64,000 nt of DNA, taken from contig NZ_CP046915.1 in the NCBI RefSeq assembly GCF_009789675.1, forward strand, positions 1 to 64,000. The letters are read 5' to 3'. Numbering within the stretch: position 1 is the first letter of the stretch; every line of letters starts with the position of its first letter. The notes below the pieces were generated by a model. It had not been told where the DNA came from and ran no database searches. It worked only from the letters and a program-made list of their open reading frames with translations. Shown here piece after piece: positions 1 through 9,623 of the stretch. The translations under genes were made by a program, and so were the position numbers. Source of the stretch: Paraburkholderia acidisoli. Its GTDB lineage: Bacteria; Pseudomonadota; Gammaproteobacteria; Burkholderiales; Burkholderiaceae.

Positions 1-1608
1 ATGAGCAACGTCGAACTTTTCCACTACCTGCTGCTCCTGATCTGCGGCGCAGGCGCACTCACCTGGCTTGCGGAACGCATTGCCATTCCCCCGGCGGTCG
101 TGCTGCTGTTCGGCGGCTGCGTCGTCGCGATCGTCGGCAAGCGCGTGCCCGACATGGACCCCGACCTGCTGCTCGCGGCCGTGATGCCGCCGCTCCTGAT
201 GTCGAGCGCGTTCTACACGGCATGGAAGGAGTTTCGCGGCGAACTGGGCACCATCGTCTCGCTCGTGCTCGGCGCGGTGACGTTCACGACGCTGGCCGTG
301 GCCTGCGCCGTGCATGCGTTCAACCCCGCGCTGCCGTGGGCCGCGTGCTTCACGCTGGGCGCGATCGTCTCGCCGCCCGACGCCGTGGCCGCGAAGGCGA
401 TCCTGCAACGCAATCCGCTGCCCGCGCGACTCGTCGCCGTGCTGGAAGGCGAAAGCCTCGTCAACGACGCCTCGGGTCTGCTGCTCTACCAGATGGCCGT
501 TTCCGCAGCGCTGGCCGCGACCACCATTACGGTGGCGAGCGGCACGGGCCTGTTCTTCGCGCTCATCCTGATCGGCGTCGCGGTGGGTCTCGCATGCGGC
601 CACGCGATGTGCTGGGTGCTCCAGCGCCTTGCCGACCCGATGCTCGGCATCGTCCTGAGCTTCGCGATGGCGTGGGCAAGCTATGGGCTGGCCGAAGCCG
701 CGGGCGGCTCGGGCGTACTCTCGGTCGTGACCTGCGGCCTCGTGCTCGGGATTCGCCAGCATCGCGTCTTCAGCGCCGACATGCGCATCAAGGCCAAGGC
801 CACGTGGGAAGCCGTCGTCTTCATGCTCGAAGCGCTCGTGTTCGTGCTGATCGGACTCGCGCTGCACAGCCTGCTCGCGCGCGTGAATCACGAAAGCACG
901 GTGCTGATGGCGGGCTTGCGCGTCGCGTTGCCGGCAACCGCCGCCGCGATTCTCGCGCGTCTCGTGTGGGTGTTCGCGGCGATCTGGCTGCCGGGCCGCT
1001 TGCGCGCCCAACGCGCCGGCAACCGGGGCGGCAATCGGGGCGGCGGCCGGGCATGGTCGTTCGCCGAGGCGGCGGTCATGGGATGGGCGGGCATGCGCGG
1101 CGTCGTGAGCCTCGCGGCCGCGCTCGCATTACCCGACGCTTTTCCGGGCCGCGACCTGATCGTCTTCAGCACGTTCCTGCTGATCATCGCCACGCTCGTC
1201 GTGCAAGGCGGCAGTCTCGCGATGCTGATCCGTCTGCTGAAATTGCGCCCCGCCGCGCGTCACACGATGTCCGAGCACGAGACGCGCGCCCGCACCTTCG
1301 GCGCCTCGCTCGCGGCGCTGGACGCCATCGGCAAGCGCGCGGAGCCCATCGCGCCCGCCATGCTGGAGCGCCTGCGCGCGGAATACGGCATCCGCGTGGC
1401 CGCCAACGAGAAGGCATACGCTGCGGGCGCGGAACACGTCGAGGAACGCACGCGCTTCCTGCGTGTGGAACTGGAACTAGTGGGCGTGTCGCGCCAGACG
1501 CTGCTCGGGTTGCATCGCGAAGGCAAGGTCGACGACGCGGTGCTCCATCGCATCGAATCGGAACTCGATCTCGAGGAGCTACGGCTGCTGCGTTTGCAGG
1601 AGCCATAA
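1..1608 (+). CDS. CPA1-family Na+(K+)/H+ antiporter
   Basis: An inner-membrane cation/proton antiporter that exchanges cytoplasmic Na+ or K+ for protons. The 535-residue protein has a dozen or so hydrophobic segments up to about residue 415. It carries the CPA1 signatures SPPDAVA at residues 124-130 and EGESLVNDASG at 149-159, whose Asn-Asp pair binds the ion. A basic, charged cytoplasmic tail follows from about 420 to the end, rich in Arg and Glu and predicted helical, as in YjcE/NhaP-like members. The first base of the window is the A of the ATG, so a slightly longer upstream start cannot be excluded. An AI-2E-family gene follows 136 bp downstream on the same strand. The ion specificity cannot be read from the sequence. 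Confidence 0.9.
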   Translation: MSNVELFHYLLLLICGAGALTWLAERIAIPPAVVLLFGGCVVAIVGKRVPDMDPDLLLAAVMPPLLMSSAFYTAWKEFRGELGTIVSLVLGAVTFTTLAVACAVHAFNPALPWAACFTLGAIVSPPDAVAAKAILQRNPLPARLVAVLEGESLVNDASGLLLYQMAVSAALAATTITVASGTGLFFALILIGVAVGLACGHAMCWVLQRLADPMLGIVLSFAMAWASYGLAEAAGGSGVLSVVTCGLVLGIRQHRVFSADMRIKAKATWEAVVFMLEALVFVLIGLALHSLLARVNHESTVLMAGLRVALPATAAAILARLVWVFAAIWLPGRLRAQRAGNRGGNRGGGRAWSFAEAAVMGWAGMRGVVSLAAALALPDAFPGRDLIVFSTFLLIIATLVVQGGSLAMLIRLLKLRPAARHTMSEHETRARTFGASLAALDAIGKRAEPIAPAMLERLRAEYGIRVAANEKAYAAGAEHVEERTRFLRVELELVGVSRQTLLGLHREGKVDDAVLHRIESELDLEELRLLRLQEP

Positions 1609-1744
1609 TTCGACGGCCTGATTCGAAGGCCTGACCTGTGCCGCCTCCGTGGCGGCAACGCCACCGGGAACGGCATTTGCGCAGGGCGCTCCGCGCCATC
1701 CGCACAACAACAACGCTACCGTGGTCCGTACCGCCACGCACAAC

Positions 1745-2794
1745 ATGACCGCCGACTCGACACGCAAAACGTTTTTCCACATCCTGCTCGCCGTCGTGAC
1801 GATCGCGCTCTGCTGGATCCTGCTGCCTTTCTTCGGCGCCGTGTTCTGGGGAACCATACTCGCGATCGTCTTTCAGCCGATGCAGCGCTATCTGGCCGTG
1901 AGGCTCGGCAAGCGCCGCAACATGGCCACCCTGATCACGTTGCTCGGTACGATTCTGATCGTCATCCTGCCGCTCGCCATGGTGGCCGCGACGATGGTTC
2001 AGGAAGTGGCGACCGCCTATACGCGCCTGCAGGCATTCCAGCCGCACGCCACCGAATACTTGCAGCACGGCATTCAGATGCTGCCGGTCTGGATGCAGGA
2101 CAGCCTCGCGAAGTTCGGCCTGAACGACATCGCCGGGATCCAGAAGCGGCTCACCGACGGCGCCGCCACCATCAGCCAGTTCGTGGCCGCGAAGGCCCTG
2201 AGCATCGGGCAGAACACGTTCGACTTCGTGGTGAGCTTCGGCGTGATGCTCTATCTCGTGTTCTTCCTGCTGCGCGACGGCGCGGAAATCAGCCGGCGCA
2301 TCCGGCGCGCGCTGCCGCTCGAAGCGGAGCCCAAGGAGCACCTGATCGCCAAGTTCAGCACCGTCGTGCGCGCGACCGTCAAAGGCAATATCGCCGTGGC
2401 CGCCGTGCAGGGCTTCCTGGGCGGCTTGATCTTCATGGTGCTGGGGATTCAGGGCGCGCTGCTGTGGGGCGTGCTGATGGCGTTTCTCTCGCTGCTGCCG
2501 GCCATTGGCGCGTCGATCGTCTGGGTGCCGGCGGCCATCTACTTCTTCGCCATCGGCGCGATCTGGAAAGGCGTGATTCTGGTGCTGTTCTGCGCCGTGG
2601 TGATCGGGCTGATCGACAATCTGCTGCGGCCTATTCTCGTGGGCAAGGACGTGGGCATGCCCGACTGGTGCGTGCTGATCTCCACGCTCGGCGGCATGGC
2701 GATCTTCGGCATCAACGGCTTCGTGATCGGCCCGTTGATCGCCGCGCTGTTCATGGCCTCATGGGACCTCTACGCGCGCGACGAGGAAGCCTGA
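1745..2794 (+). CDS. AI-2E family transporter (PerM/YdiK-like permease)
   Basis: A polytopic inner-membrane protein of 349 residues in the AI-2E/PerM family. Family members range from autoinducer-2 exporters to Na+/H+ antiporters and proteins of unknown substrate. Hydrophobic segments lie near the N-terminus, followed by a long amphipathic middle part and a cluster of membrane helices in the C-terminal half. The family-typical conserved stretch around LLPAIGASIVWVPAAIY is present. The reading frame is open from a GTG at 1649, but those first 32 residues are hydrophilic and low-complexity, so I place the start at the ATG at 1745 just before the first membrane segment. The downstream neighbour is a convergent chemotaxis gene. 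Substrate unknown. Confidence 0.85.
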   Translation: MTADSTRKTFFHILLAVVTIALCWILLPFFGAVFWGTILAIVFQPMQRYLAVRLGKRRNMATLITLLGTILIVILPLAMVAATMVQEVATAYTRLQAFQPHATEYLQHGIQMLPVWMQDSLAKFGLNDIAGIQKRLTDGAATISQFVAAKALSIGQNTFDFVVSFGVMLYLVFFLLRDGAEISRRIRRALPLEAEPKEHLIAKFSTVVRATVKGNIAVAAVQGFLGGLIFMVLGIQGALLWGVLMAFLSLLPAIGASIVWVPAAIYFFAIGAIWKGVILVLFCAVVIGLIDNLLRPILVGKDVGMPDWCVLISTLGGMAIFGINGFVIGPLIAALFMASWDLYARDEEA

Positions 2795-2803
2795 CGCAAT
2801 ACG

Positions 2804-2834
2804 CCGGGCGCGCGTGAACGTCTCGCGCGCCCGG
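2804..2834. terminator. GC-rich hairpin between convergent genes
   Basis: A perfect 11-bp stem (2804-2814 with 2824-2834, all G and C) around a 9-nt loop sits between the stop codons of the AI-2E-family gene and the convergent chemotaxis receptor gene. There is no U-tract on either side, so it may stall or stabilise transcripts from both directions, but it is not a textbook intrinsic terminator. Confidence 0.55.
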
Positions 2835-2848
2835 TGACCACAACGCGC

Positions 2849-4387
2849 TCAGGCCAGCCGGAACACGGCCACGGTTTCGCGCAGCTTGCCGGCCTGATCT
2901 TCGAGCGACTGGGCCGCCGCCGCCGACTGCTCGACCAGCGCCGCGTTGCGCTGCGTGGCTTCGTCCATCTGCCCCACGGCCACCGCCACCTGATCGATAC
3001 CGTTGCTCTGCTCCTGCGAAGCCGCCGCGATCTCGCCCATGATGTCGGTCACGCGCTTGATCGCCGCGATGATTTCGCCCATGGTCTGACCGGCGTCGCC
3101 CACCAGCGCCGTGCCCGACTGCACGCGCGCCACCGAAGTGTCGATCAGCTCCTTGATCTCCTTCGCCGCACTCGACGAACGCTGCGCCAGCGAGCGCACC
3201 TCGCTCGCCACCACCGCGAAGCCGCGGCCCTGCTCGCCCGCGCGCGCAGCTTCCACTGCCGCATTCAGCGCGAGAATATTGGTCTGAAACGCAATGCCTT
3301 CGATGATCGCGATGATGTCCGCGATCTTCGTCGAGCTTTCGTTGATGTCGCTCATTGTCGCGACCACTTGCTCGACCACGTTCGCACCGCGCGAGGCGGT
3401 ATCGGACGCGTTCGCGGCCAGCACGTTGGCCTGCTTCGCGTTCTCCGCGTTCTGCTTCACGGTGCTCGTGAGCTGCTCCATGCTCGCGGCGGTTTCCTGC
3501 AAGGCAGACGCCTGTTCTTCGGTGCGCGAGGAAAGATCGAGATTGCCCGCGGCGATTTCGCTGGTCGCCTGCACGATGGCGGCGCTGCCCGTGCGCACGG
3601 AGCGCACCGTTTCGGTCAGCGCGGACTTCATCGCCGAGAAACCGTCGAGCAACTGGCCCATTTCATCGCGCGAATGCACGTGCACCGTACGCGTCAAATC
3701 GCCCGCGGAGATCGCCTGGAAATGCTCGAGCGCGATGGACAGCGGCACGCCGATCGCCCGGCGCAGCATCGACCATGCGTAACCCGCGAGCGCGATCCCC
3801 ACGAGGATCGCAACGAGGCTGATCGTCTTGATGCGCTCGTAGCGTGCGGTCGCGTCCGCATACGCCTGGTCGGTGCTGTTCTGCTGGAACGCGAACAGGG
3901 CCTCGTTGGCTTTCGCGTAGGCGTTGAAGCGATTGGCCAGTTCGCCCGCAATACGCTGCGCGGTAGGAGCATCGCCGGCCTTGACCGCGGCCCAGCCCTG
4001 GTCGAGCAACTGCTGATGCGCGTCGTAGGCCTGATGCACCGCGCGGTCGAATTCCGCCTCGCCCGGCGCATCGGGCAGGTCTTCATACGCCTTCAACTGC
4101 CTGGCGGCCGCGGCGCGAAACACCTTGGCCTTTTCGATCGCCGTGTCCACGGCCGGTGTGCCGATCTGCATCACCGCGCGGTCGTAGTTGAGACGCTCGC
4201 GCGCCACGTTCAGGTTGGCGAGCGAGGCCGCGAGCATGCCCGGCATCTTGTTGTTGTGCGTATCGCCGAAGTCGCTGTTGCTCGACGCCATGCCATACAA
4301 ACCGAATGCGCCGATCATCACCATCAGCGCGCCAAGGACGAGCATCGACACACCAACCTTCGCCTTGATCGTAAAGCCGTTCAACAT
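2849..4387 (-). CDS. Methyl-accepting chemotaxis protein (Tar/Tsr-like architecture)
   Basis: An inner-membrane chemoreceptor of 512 residues that passes ligand information to CheW/CheA. It has one transmembrane helix at about residues 11-33, a periplasmic four-helix-bundle type sensor, a second membrane helix near 190-212, a HAMP linker, and a cytoplasmic signalling domain. The conserved hairpin tip is at about residues 365-404 ([20 protein letters not shown] and onwards). No CheR-docking pentapeptide is visible at the C-terminus. The frame stays open upstream to 4567, but the extra 60 residues are Arg/Lys-rich and unlike a receptor. I therefore start at the Met preceding [11 protein letters not shown]. 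The ligand is not predictable. Confidence 0.9.
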   Translation of the reverse strand: MLNGFTIKAKVGVSMLVLGALMVMIGAFGLYGMASSNSDFGDTHNNKMPGMLAASLANLNVARERLNYDRAVMQIGTPAVDTAIEKAKVFRAAAARQLKAYEDLPDAPGEAEFDRAVHQAYDAHQQLLDQGWAAVKAGDAPTAQRIAGELANRFNAYAKANEALFAFQQNSTDQAYADATARYERIKTISLVAILVGIALAGYAWSMLRRAIGVPLSIALEHFQAISAGDLTRTVHVHSRDEMGQLLDGFSAMKSALTETVRSVRTGSAAIVQATSEIAAGNLDLSSRTEEQASALQETAASMEQLTSTVKQNAENAKQANVLAANASDTASRGANVVEQVVATMSDINESSTKIADIIAIIEGIAFQTNILALNAAVEAARAGEQGRGFAVVASEVRSLAQRSSSAAKEIKELIDTSVARVQSGTALVGDAGQTMGEIIAAIKRVTDIMGEIAAASQEQSNGIDQVAVAVGQMDEATQRNAALVEQSAAAAQSLEDQAGKLRETVAVFRLA

Positions 4388-4709
4388 GTTCTTTTGCCTG
4401 CCTGCGAGAAAGCTTGCTACCGTGAAAAGGAAACCACATCTACGTTGGCTAACGGCAAAACAGCGCTTTTCTTTAGGGTTTGTACTAATACGACGCACGC
4501 CGGGCTTCCGCGGTCCTCCGTAACGCTTTTTCGGTGATGCTTGCCCCTGGGTATCCGGATACCTCACACGAAAAGATTCCGCGCGGTTGTCATTCTCAAA
4601 ACGAATTCACGGTGAACCTTATGCGTGTCTTTTATGACATCGTCGTAATGGGCAAGAATAGGTAAGACAAAGAAACCGATTAATTCACTCGCAGAACATA
4701 GCTATTGTG

Positions 4710-4735
4710 AAAAATGGAGGTAATCGCCATTTTTT
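4710..4735 (+). terminator. Hairpin with U-tract upstream of porin
   Basis: AAAAATGG at 4710-4717 pairs with CCATTTTT beginning at 4727, around a 9-nt loop, and the run of T continues to 4735. The stem is AU-rich and short, so as an intrinsic terminator it would be weak. Confidence 0.4.
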
Positions 4736-4796
4736 CGCGCTGTAGAATGCCGAGGCCTGTTTTTTACAGGTGTTTTCTCACGCAAGCATTACTTCA

Positions 4797-4823
4797 CCTC
4801 CCTTACACAAGGGAGGTTTTTTT
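4797..4823 (+). terminator. Intrinsic terminator upstream of porin (attenuator or sRNA end)
   Basis: An 8-bp perfect stem (CCTCCCTT at 4797-4804 with AAGGGAGG at 4809-4816), a 4-nt loop, then seven T. This is a textbook intrinsic terminator on the + strand, yet no coding gene precedes it on that strand. It must end either a small RNA or the early transcript of the porin gene 170 bp downstream. Confidence 0.75.
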
Positions 4824-4992
4824 GCGTCTCATCAAATCGATTTCCTGTCGATTTTTACGCCTTATTTCAGCCGTGTGATCTCGAAGCCACGAAATTCGCG
4901 CATTGTTTTTTTAAATCATTGCGCGAGTGAAAAGAGCGAGATAGCCTTCGTGCTCATTAAAAGCGGTTTTTACAAAAAAACGGAGTTAGCAG

Positions 4993-6162
4993 ATGAAACT
5001 ACGCGCCCTTCCCCTTTCCGCCGTTGCCGCGTTCGGCGCGGTTTTCGGCATGACCGGCGTCGCTCACGCGCAATCGAGCGTCACGCTCTACGGCACGATC
5101 GACACCTCGATCACGTACGTCAGTCACGCTTCCGCTGGCCAGAATCTCTGGGCACTGGGTAACAGCAGCGCCGGCAATCTGTCCGGCTCGCGCTGGGGCC
5201 TGAAAGGCTCGGAAGATCTCGGCGGCGGACTGAGCGCCATCTTCCAGCTCGAAAACGGCTTCAACCCGTCCACCGGCGCGCTTGGCCAAAGCAGCCGCCT
5301 GTTCGGCCGTCAGGCGTTCGTGGGTCTCGCGAGCAGCCAGCTGGGCACGGTCACGCTCGGCCGCCAGTACGACCCGCTGATCGACCTCGTGCAAGGCATT
5401 ACCGAAGACAACTACTTCGGCTCGGTGTTCGCCACGGCCGGCGACGTCGACAACTACGACAACAGCTTCCGCGTGAACAACGCGATCAAGTACACCACGC
5501 CGGTGTTCCGCGGCCTGCAGGGCGAAGCCATGTATTCGTTCGGCGGCGTGGCGGGTTCGACGGGCGCGGAGCAATCCTACTCGGCGGCGGTCTCGTACAA
5601 CAACGGCCCGCTCGCGGTGGCAGGCGGCTACTTCTACGCGGCCAACAGCACGGGCAACCGCGCGCTGACCGGCTGGGCGAGCACCTCGGACGGCACGTTC
5701 GACAGCGCCGTCAACACCGGCTACGCCTCGGCGCATTCGCTGCAGATCGCACGCCTCGCCGCGCAATACACGCTCGGCCAGTTCATCTTCGGTCTCGGCT
5801 ACAGCAACGCGCAATACGCTTCGGACGCGGGCTCGACGTTCTCGGGCACCGAGAAGTACAACACGGGTCAGGGCTTCCTGAACTACCAGGCCACGCCCGC
5901 GCTGCTGGTCGGCCTCGGCTACAGCTACACGCACTCGAACGGCAACACCTCGGCAACCTACCACCAGGTGTCGATCGGCGGCGACTACAACCTCTCGAAG
6001 CGCACCGACCTGTACCTCACGGCCGCATATCAGCACGCGAGCGGCGAAACGGGTAACGGCACCGGCGGCGCCGTCAGCGCACAAGCTTCCATTGGTTCGT
6101 ATGGCTACAACGGCACGAATTCGCAAACGATGGTCAACCTCGGCCTGCGTCACCGCTTTTAA
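4993..6162 (+). CDS. Gram-negative trimeric porin (Burkholderiales OmpC type)
   Basis: An outer-membrane general diffusion porin of 389 residues. A signal peptide with AHA before the cleavage site spans residues 1-26; the mature chain starts QSSVTLYG, typical of Burkholderia and Bordetella porins. The body alternates polar and aromatic residues as expected of a 16-stranded barrel, and contains the family landmarks GSRWGLKGSEDLGGG and GRQAFVGL. It ends in Arg-His-Arg-Phe, and the terminal Phe is the recognition signal for the BAM assembly machinery. The start follows a good Shine-Dalgarno (GGAG). The gene is monocistronic, with a clear intrinsic terminator at 6300-6343. Unusually, the last four codons are the first unit of a tandem repeat that runs on past the stop. 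Confidence 0.95.
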   Translation: MKLRALPLSAVAAFGAVFGMTGVAHAQSSVTLYGTIDTSITYVSHASAGQNLWALGNSSAGNLSGSRWGLKGSEDLGGGLSAIFQLENGFNPSTGALGQSSRLFGRQAFVGLASSQLGTVTLGRQYDPLIDLVQGITEDNYFGSVFATAGDVDNYDNSFRVNNAIKYTTPVFRGLQGEAMYSFGGVAGSTGAEQSYSAAVSYNNGPLAVAGGYFYAANSTGNRALTGWASTSDGTFDSAVNTGYASAHSLQIARLAAQYTLGQFIFGLGYSNAQYASDAGSTFSGTEKYNTGQGFLNYQATPALLVGLGYSYTHSNGNTSATYHQVSIGGDYNLSKRTDLYLTAAYQHASGETGNGTGGAVSAQASIGSYGYNGTNSQTMVNLGLRHRF

Positions 6163-6234
6163 GACCGCTTCTAAGACCGCTTCCAGGATCGTTTTTAAGG
6201 CCGCTTCCAGGACCCCTTCCAGGACCGCCGCCAG
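6151..6234 (+). repeat. 12-bp tandem repeat beginning in the porin stop region
   Basis: Seven consecutive imperfect 12-bp units, in register: caccgcttttaa, gaccgcttctaa, gaccgcttccag, gatcgtttttaa, ggccgcttccag, gaccccttccag, gaccgccgccag. Unit 1 is the last three codons and the stop of the porin (His-Arg-Phe-stop). Read in the porin frame, units 2 and 4 also spell Asp-Arg-Phe-stop. Confidence 0.85.
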
Positions 6235-6299
6235 GCCGGTTCAACGCGAAGCCTGAACGATCCGTAACCGGCCCGTGCGGGTCGGGTACGAAGCACGCA

Positions 6300-6343
6300 C
6301 GTCCCTGTGCCGCCGCGAAGGCGCGCAGGGACGTTTTCTTTTG
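6300..6343 (+). terminator. Intrinsic terminator of the porin gene
   Basis: ACGTCCCTG at 6300-6308 pairs perfectly with CAGGGACGT at 6327-6335, with further GC pairing inside, followed by TTTTCTTTT. Confidence 0.85.
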
Positions 6344-6495
6344 CGCGCCGCCTTGTCATGCCGATGGCGAAACGCGCGGCGAATGCCACGCGCCCGCTCA
6401 AGATCCCGCCCAACCGTGCCGATATCCGGAGAGCCTCCCTCTCACGCCCTCGCTTCGGCCCGCCCGCTTCCCGCTTCCCGCTTCTGCGCATCATC

Positions 6496-7998
6496 ATGAC
6501 GATCAAACTCAAACTGCGCCTGCTGATGCTGGCGACGCTCATCGCGATCGGCGGCGGTATCGCCGTCACCGGCTGGGGCTTTCATAGCGTCGGCGAGACG
6601 CAGGCGGACGCGCACCAGCGCGAAACCCAGGTGCGCGGACTCACCGAGATCAAGGCCAGCGCGCTCTCGACCATCGAACTCGATCCCGCGTCGAACGACA
6701 CGCGCAACGTGTTCGACGCCGCCGAACGCAATATCGACACGTGGTCGCACACGATCGAGCCGCTCTTCAACTCGGCCGAGCAGCAGGAACGCCTCAAGTC
6801 GGTGCGCGAGCAATGGGCCGCGTACGACCAGCAATCGCGCCAGTTGATGGATCTCGCGGCGCAGGACCCGAAAACGGCGAACGCGCGCGTGACCGATCTC
6901 TATCACTCGCACTTCGAACCGCTGCGCGCGGCGATCGAAACGATCATCGGCGAGGCGGGCCGGCGCGGCGAGGCGGCGGTGCAGCGCGCCAATCGCACGA
7001 GCGAAAACGCGATGGTCGTCGTGATCGCCGCGCTGCTGCTCGCCATGCTCGTGGTGGTCGCGTGGATCGGCGTGCTCTCGCGCTCGATCGTCCGCGCGCT
7101 GGCCGGCATTCAGGGCACGCTGGAACGCGCGAGCGATTCGCTCGACCTCACCCTGCGCGCGCCCGACGCGGGCAACGACGAGATCGGCCAGACCGCGCAG
7201 GCATTCAATCGCCTGATCGCCCGCATCGCCGAAGTCATGACCACGGTGCGCGATTCCGCGCAAACCGTGGGCACCGCGTCGAAGCAGATCGCGGCGGGTA
7301 ATATCGACCTGTCGAGCCGGACCGAGGAACAGGCCGCTTCGCTGCAACAGACCGCGGCCAGCATGGAAGAACTCACGGGCACGGTGCGGCAGAACGCCGA
7401 GAACGCGCGCCAGGCCAACGCGCTCGCGCAAACCTCGACCGGCGTGGCCGCGCGCGGCGGCGCCGTGGTGGCGGAAGTCGTCACGACGATGGGCGAGATC
7501 AACCGCAGCTCGGCCCGCATCGCGGACATCATCGGCGTGATCGACGGCATTGCCTTTCAGACCAATATCCTCGCGCTGAACGCGGCGGTTGAATCCGCGC
7601 GCGCGGGCGAGCACGGCCGCGGCTTCGCCGTCGTCGCGGGCGAAGTGCGCGCGCTGGCGCAGCGCTCGGCCACGGCGGCGCGCGAGATCAAGACGCTCAT
7701 CGAAGACTCCATGACGCGGATCGATCAGGGCTCGGCGCTCGTCGATCAGGCGGGCCGCACGATGGACGAAGTGGTCGGCAGCATCCAGCGTGTCACCGAC
7801 ATCATGGGCGAAATCTCGGCCGCCTCCGACGAGCAGAGCAAAGGCATCGACCAGGTCGGCCAGGCCGTCACCCAGATGGACGAAGTCACGCAGCAGAATG
7901 CGGCGCTCGTGGAGCAGGCGAGCGCGGCGGCGCAGTCGCTCGACGACCAGGCGCGCAAGCTTCAGGCGGAAGTCGAGGCGTTCACGCTGATGCGGTGA
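6496..7998 (+). CDS. Methyl-accepting chemotaxis protein
   Basis: A second inner-membrane chemoreceptor, 500 residues. It has an N-terminal membrane helix (about residues 8-30), a periplasmic helical sensor domain of about 150 residues (4HB type), a second membrane helix ([19 protein letters not shown]), HAMP, and the methyl-accepting coiled coil with the signalling tip at about residues 352-391. It resembles the receptor at 2849-4387 along the whole signalling half but differs in the sensor. The upstream 63 codons of open frame overlap the porin terminator region and are Arg/Pro-rich, so I start at the ATG at 6496 (MTIKLKLR). No CheR-binding C-terminal pentapeptide is seen. Confidence 0.9.
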   Translation: MTIKLKLRLLMLATLIAIGGGIAVTGWGFHSVGETQADAHQRETQVRGLTEIKASALSTIELDPASNDTRNVFDAAERNIDTWSHTIEPLFNSAEQQERLKSVREQWAAYDQQSRQLMDLAAQDPKTANARVTDLYHSHFEPLRAAIETIIGEAGRRGEAAVQRANRTSENAMVVVIAALLLAMLVVVAWIGVLSRSIVRALAGIQGTLERASDSLDLTLRAPDAGNDEIGQTAQAFNRLIARIAEVMTTVRDSAQTVGTASKQIAAGNIDLSSRTEEQAASLQQTAASMEELTGTVRQNAENARQANALAQTSTGVAARGGAVVAEVVTTMGEINRSSARIADIIGVIDGIAFQTNILALNAAVESARAGEHGRGFAVVAGEVRALAQRSATAAREIKTLIEDSMTRIDQGSALVDQAGRTMDEVVGSIQRVTDIMGEISAASDEQSKGIDQVGQAVTQMDEVTQQNAALVEQASAAAQSLDDQARKLQAEVEAFTLMR

Positions 7999-8087
7999 GG
8001 GAAGCGGGCGCCGCGAGAAGCGGGCGCGCCGGTGAAATGCCCTTCGTGCGGGGTCGCCGCTTGCCTCTGCGGCTTCGCTGGAAACAA

Positions 8088-8104
8088 GATTTATTCTCAT
8101 TTAC
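8088..8104. promoter_or_regulatory. Candidate Fur box upstream of first fecI-like gene
   Basis: The stretch gatttattctcatttac (its complement reads gtaaatgagaataaatc) resembles half-sites of the Fur consensus and lies 35 bp before a FecI-type sigma gene. It is an AT-rich patch in otherwise GC-rich DNA. Confidence 0.5.
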
Positions 8105-8139
8105 ACTTCAGACCTCGTCAGTCAACGCCGAGCGTGACT

Positions 8140-8640
8140 ATGTCTGATTCAGGGTCCGATTCCGTCCATTCGCTTTACGCGAATCACCATGCGTGGCTCC
8201 ACGGCTGGCTCAAACGCAAGCTCGGTTGCTCGTTCGAGGCGGCGGACCTCGCCCACGACACTTATGTGCGGCTCATCGCGTCGCGGCGATTTCCGCAGCC
8301 CGACGAATCGCGTGCCTGGCTCATGCAGATCGCCAAAGGCCTGGTCGTCGATCTTTATCGGCACCGGCAGATCGAGGCCGCTTTTCGCGATTCGCTCGCG
8401 CTGATGCCGGAGGACCGATGGCCTTCGACGGAGCAACAGGCGATCGCCATCGAGACACTCGTCGAAATCGACGCGGTGCTCGCCTCGCTCCCGGCCAGGG
8501 TACGCGAAGCCTTTCTGCTCTCCCGCTTCGACGGGCTGACCTACTCCGAGATCGCCGTTCGGTTGAAGGTCTCGGTCGCGAGCGTGCGCAAGTACATGCT
8601 GCGGGCGGCGCTCGCCTGCTTCGCCACGCTGGCGGCATGA
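8140..8640 (+). CDS. ECF sigma factor, FecI-like (system 1)
   Basis: An RNA polymerase sigma factor of 166 residues of the iron-starvation (FecI) group. It would direct transcription of the receptor operon when released by its FecR partner. Region 2 is visible as FEAADLAHDTYVRLI followed by the aromatic/Arg-rich promoter-melting segment. Region 4 is the helix-turn-helix around LPARVREAFLLSRFDGLTYS. An open frame extends upstream to 8032 but crosses the Fur-like site, and the Met at 8140 aligns with usual FecI starts. The stop overlaps the start of the FecR-like gene (ATGA), so the two are translationally coupled. Confidence 0.9.
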   Translation: MSDSGSDSVHSLYANHHAWLHGWLKRKLGCSFEAADLAHDTYVRLIASRRFPQPDESRAWLMQIAKGLVVDLYRHRQIEAAFRDSLALMPEDRWPSTEQQAIAIETLVEIDAVLASLPARVREAFLLSRFDGLTYSEIAVRLKVSVASVRKYMLRAALACFATLAA

Positions 8641-9623
8641 GCCGCCGCCTGAACCCGGCAGCGGGATCGCCGCGACTCGACGACGACGCCGTGGTGCGCG
8701 AAGCGCTGCAATGGCTCGTGATCCTCTGGTCGGGCGAGGTCAGCCGCGCCGAGCGCGAGGCGTGCGAGCGATGGCGGCATGCCAGCCCCGCGCACGAAGC
8801 GGCCTGGCAGCGCCTGCAGTCGCTCGACGCGCGGCTCGGCGCCGTGCCCGCGGCGCTCGCCGCACCGACCTTGCGCGGCGCGCGCCAGCGGGCGCGCCGG
8901 CGAACGGTGCTGCGCTCGCTGATGCTGGCCGGCAGCACTGGCGCACTGGCCTGGGCGGGGCGCGATGCACTGCCATGGCGAAGCTGGACGGCGGACTACC
9001 GCACCGCGACCGGCGAGCAACGTCAACTGGTGCTCGCCGACGGCACGCGCCTCATGATGAATACCGCGAGCGCGATCGACATACGGTTCAGCCCGCAAGA
9101 ACGCCGCGTCCTGCTGCGCGCCGGCGAGATCTACGTCGCGACGGCGCACGAAAGCGCCGCCCGCTACCGCCCGTTTCTCGTCGAAACCGCGCAGGGCTCG
9201 GTTCAGGCGCTCGGGACGCGCTTCTCGGTCAGACAGGCCGAGGCACTCTCCTATGTCGCGGTCTACGAGGGCGCCGTCGCGGTCAAGCCTTTGCATTCGG
9301 CGGCCGGCCTGCGCCTCGCGGCGGGCGAGCAAACCGCCTTTGCCGCCGACCGCGTGAACCCGCCGTCGCGCGTGGAAGTCAATTCGGCAAGCTGGACACG
9401 CGGGCTGCTGATCGTCGAGCAGATGCGCCTCGACGCCTTCGTGGCCGAACTCGGGCGATATCGTCCAGGCTTCCTGCACGCCGAGCCGTCCGTCGCGAAC
9501 TTGCGCGTCTCCGGCGTCTTTCCACTCGACGACACCGACCGCGCGCTGGCTTCGCTCGAACGCGCCCTGCCCGTCGGCGTTCGCCATGCCACGCGCTACT
9601 GGGTGACGGTCGGGCCGCGCTGA
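8637..9623 (+). CDS. FecR-like transmembrane sigma regulator (system 1)
   Basis: An inner-membrane protein of 328 residues that senses the occupied outer-membrane receptor from the periplasm and activates or restrains the cognate sigma factor. An N-terminal DUF4880-type cytoplasmic domain (residues about 15-65, with the pattern ALQWLVILWSGEVSRAE) is followed by a membrane segment near 85-105 and the periplasmic FecR domain, with the conserved TGEQRQLVLADGTRL and GTRFSVRQ stretches. The last 80 residues form the STN-interacting C-terminal domain. The start overlaps the fecI-like stop by four bases. The receptor gene follows after 116 bp. Confidence 0.9.
   Translation: MSRRLNPAAGSPRLDDDAVVREALQWLVILWSGEVSRAEREACERWRHASPAHEAAWQRLQSLDARLGAVPAALAAPTLRGARQRARRRTVLRSLMLAGSTGALAWAGRDALPWRSWTADYRTATGEQRQLVLADGTRLMMNTASAIDIRFSPQERRVLLRAGEIYVATAHESAARYRPFLVETAQGSVQALGTRFSVRQAEALSYVAVYEGAVAVKPLHSAAGLRLAAGEQTAFAADRVNPPSRVEVNSASWTRGLLIVEQMRLDAFVAELGRYRPGFLHAEPSVANLRVSGVFPLDDTDRALASLERALPVGVRHATRYWVTVGPR

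Larger units (their letters stand above)
4388..4992. other. AT-rich intergenic leader between receptor and porin genes
   Basis: About 600 bp without a convincing gene. It must hold the promoter of the minus-strand chemotaxis receptor and of the plus-strand porin. Three hairpins occur in the half nearer the porin: 4710-4735 and 4797-4823 (both terminator-like on the + strand), and CCTGT/ACAGG at 4756-4770. A looser stem of CGCGCA with TGCGCG lies near 4905-4935. The porin ribosome-binding site is GGAG at about 4981-4985. Confidence 0.6.

Noticed and set aside
2834..4537. 567-codon plus-strand open frame opposite the first chemotaxis receptor
   Set aside because: His/Arg/Leu-rich mirror composition typical of the antisense of a GC-rich gene; the opposite strand encodes a complete receptor.
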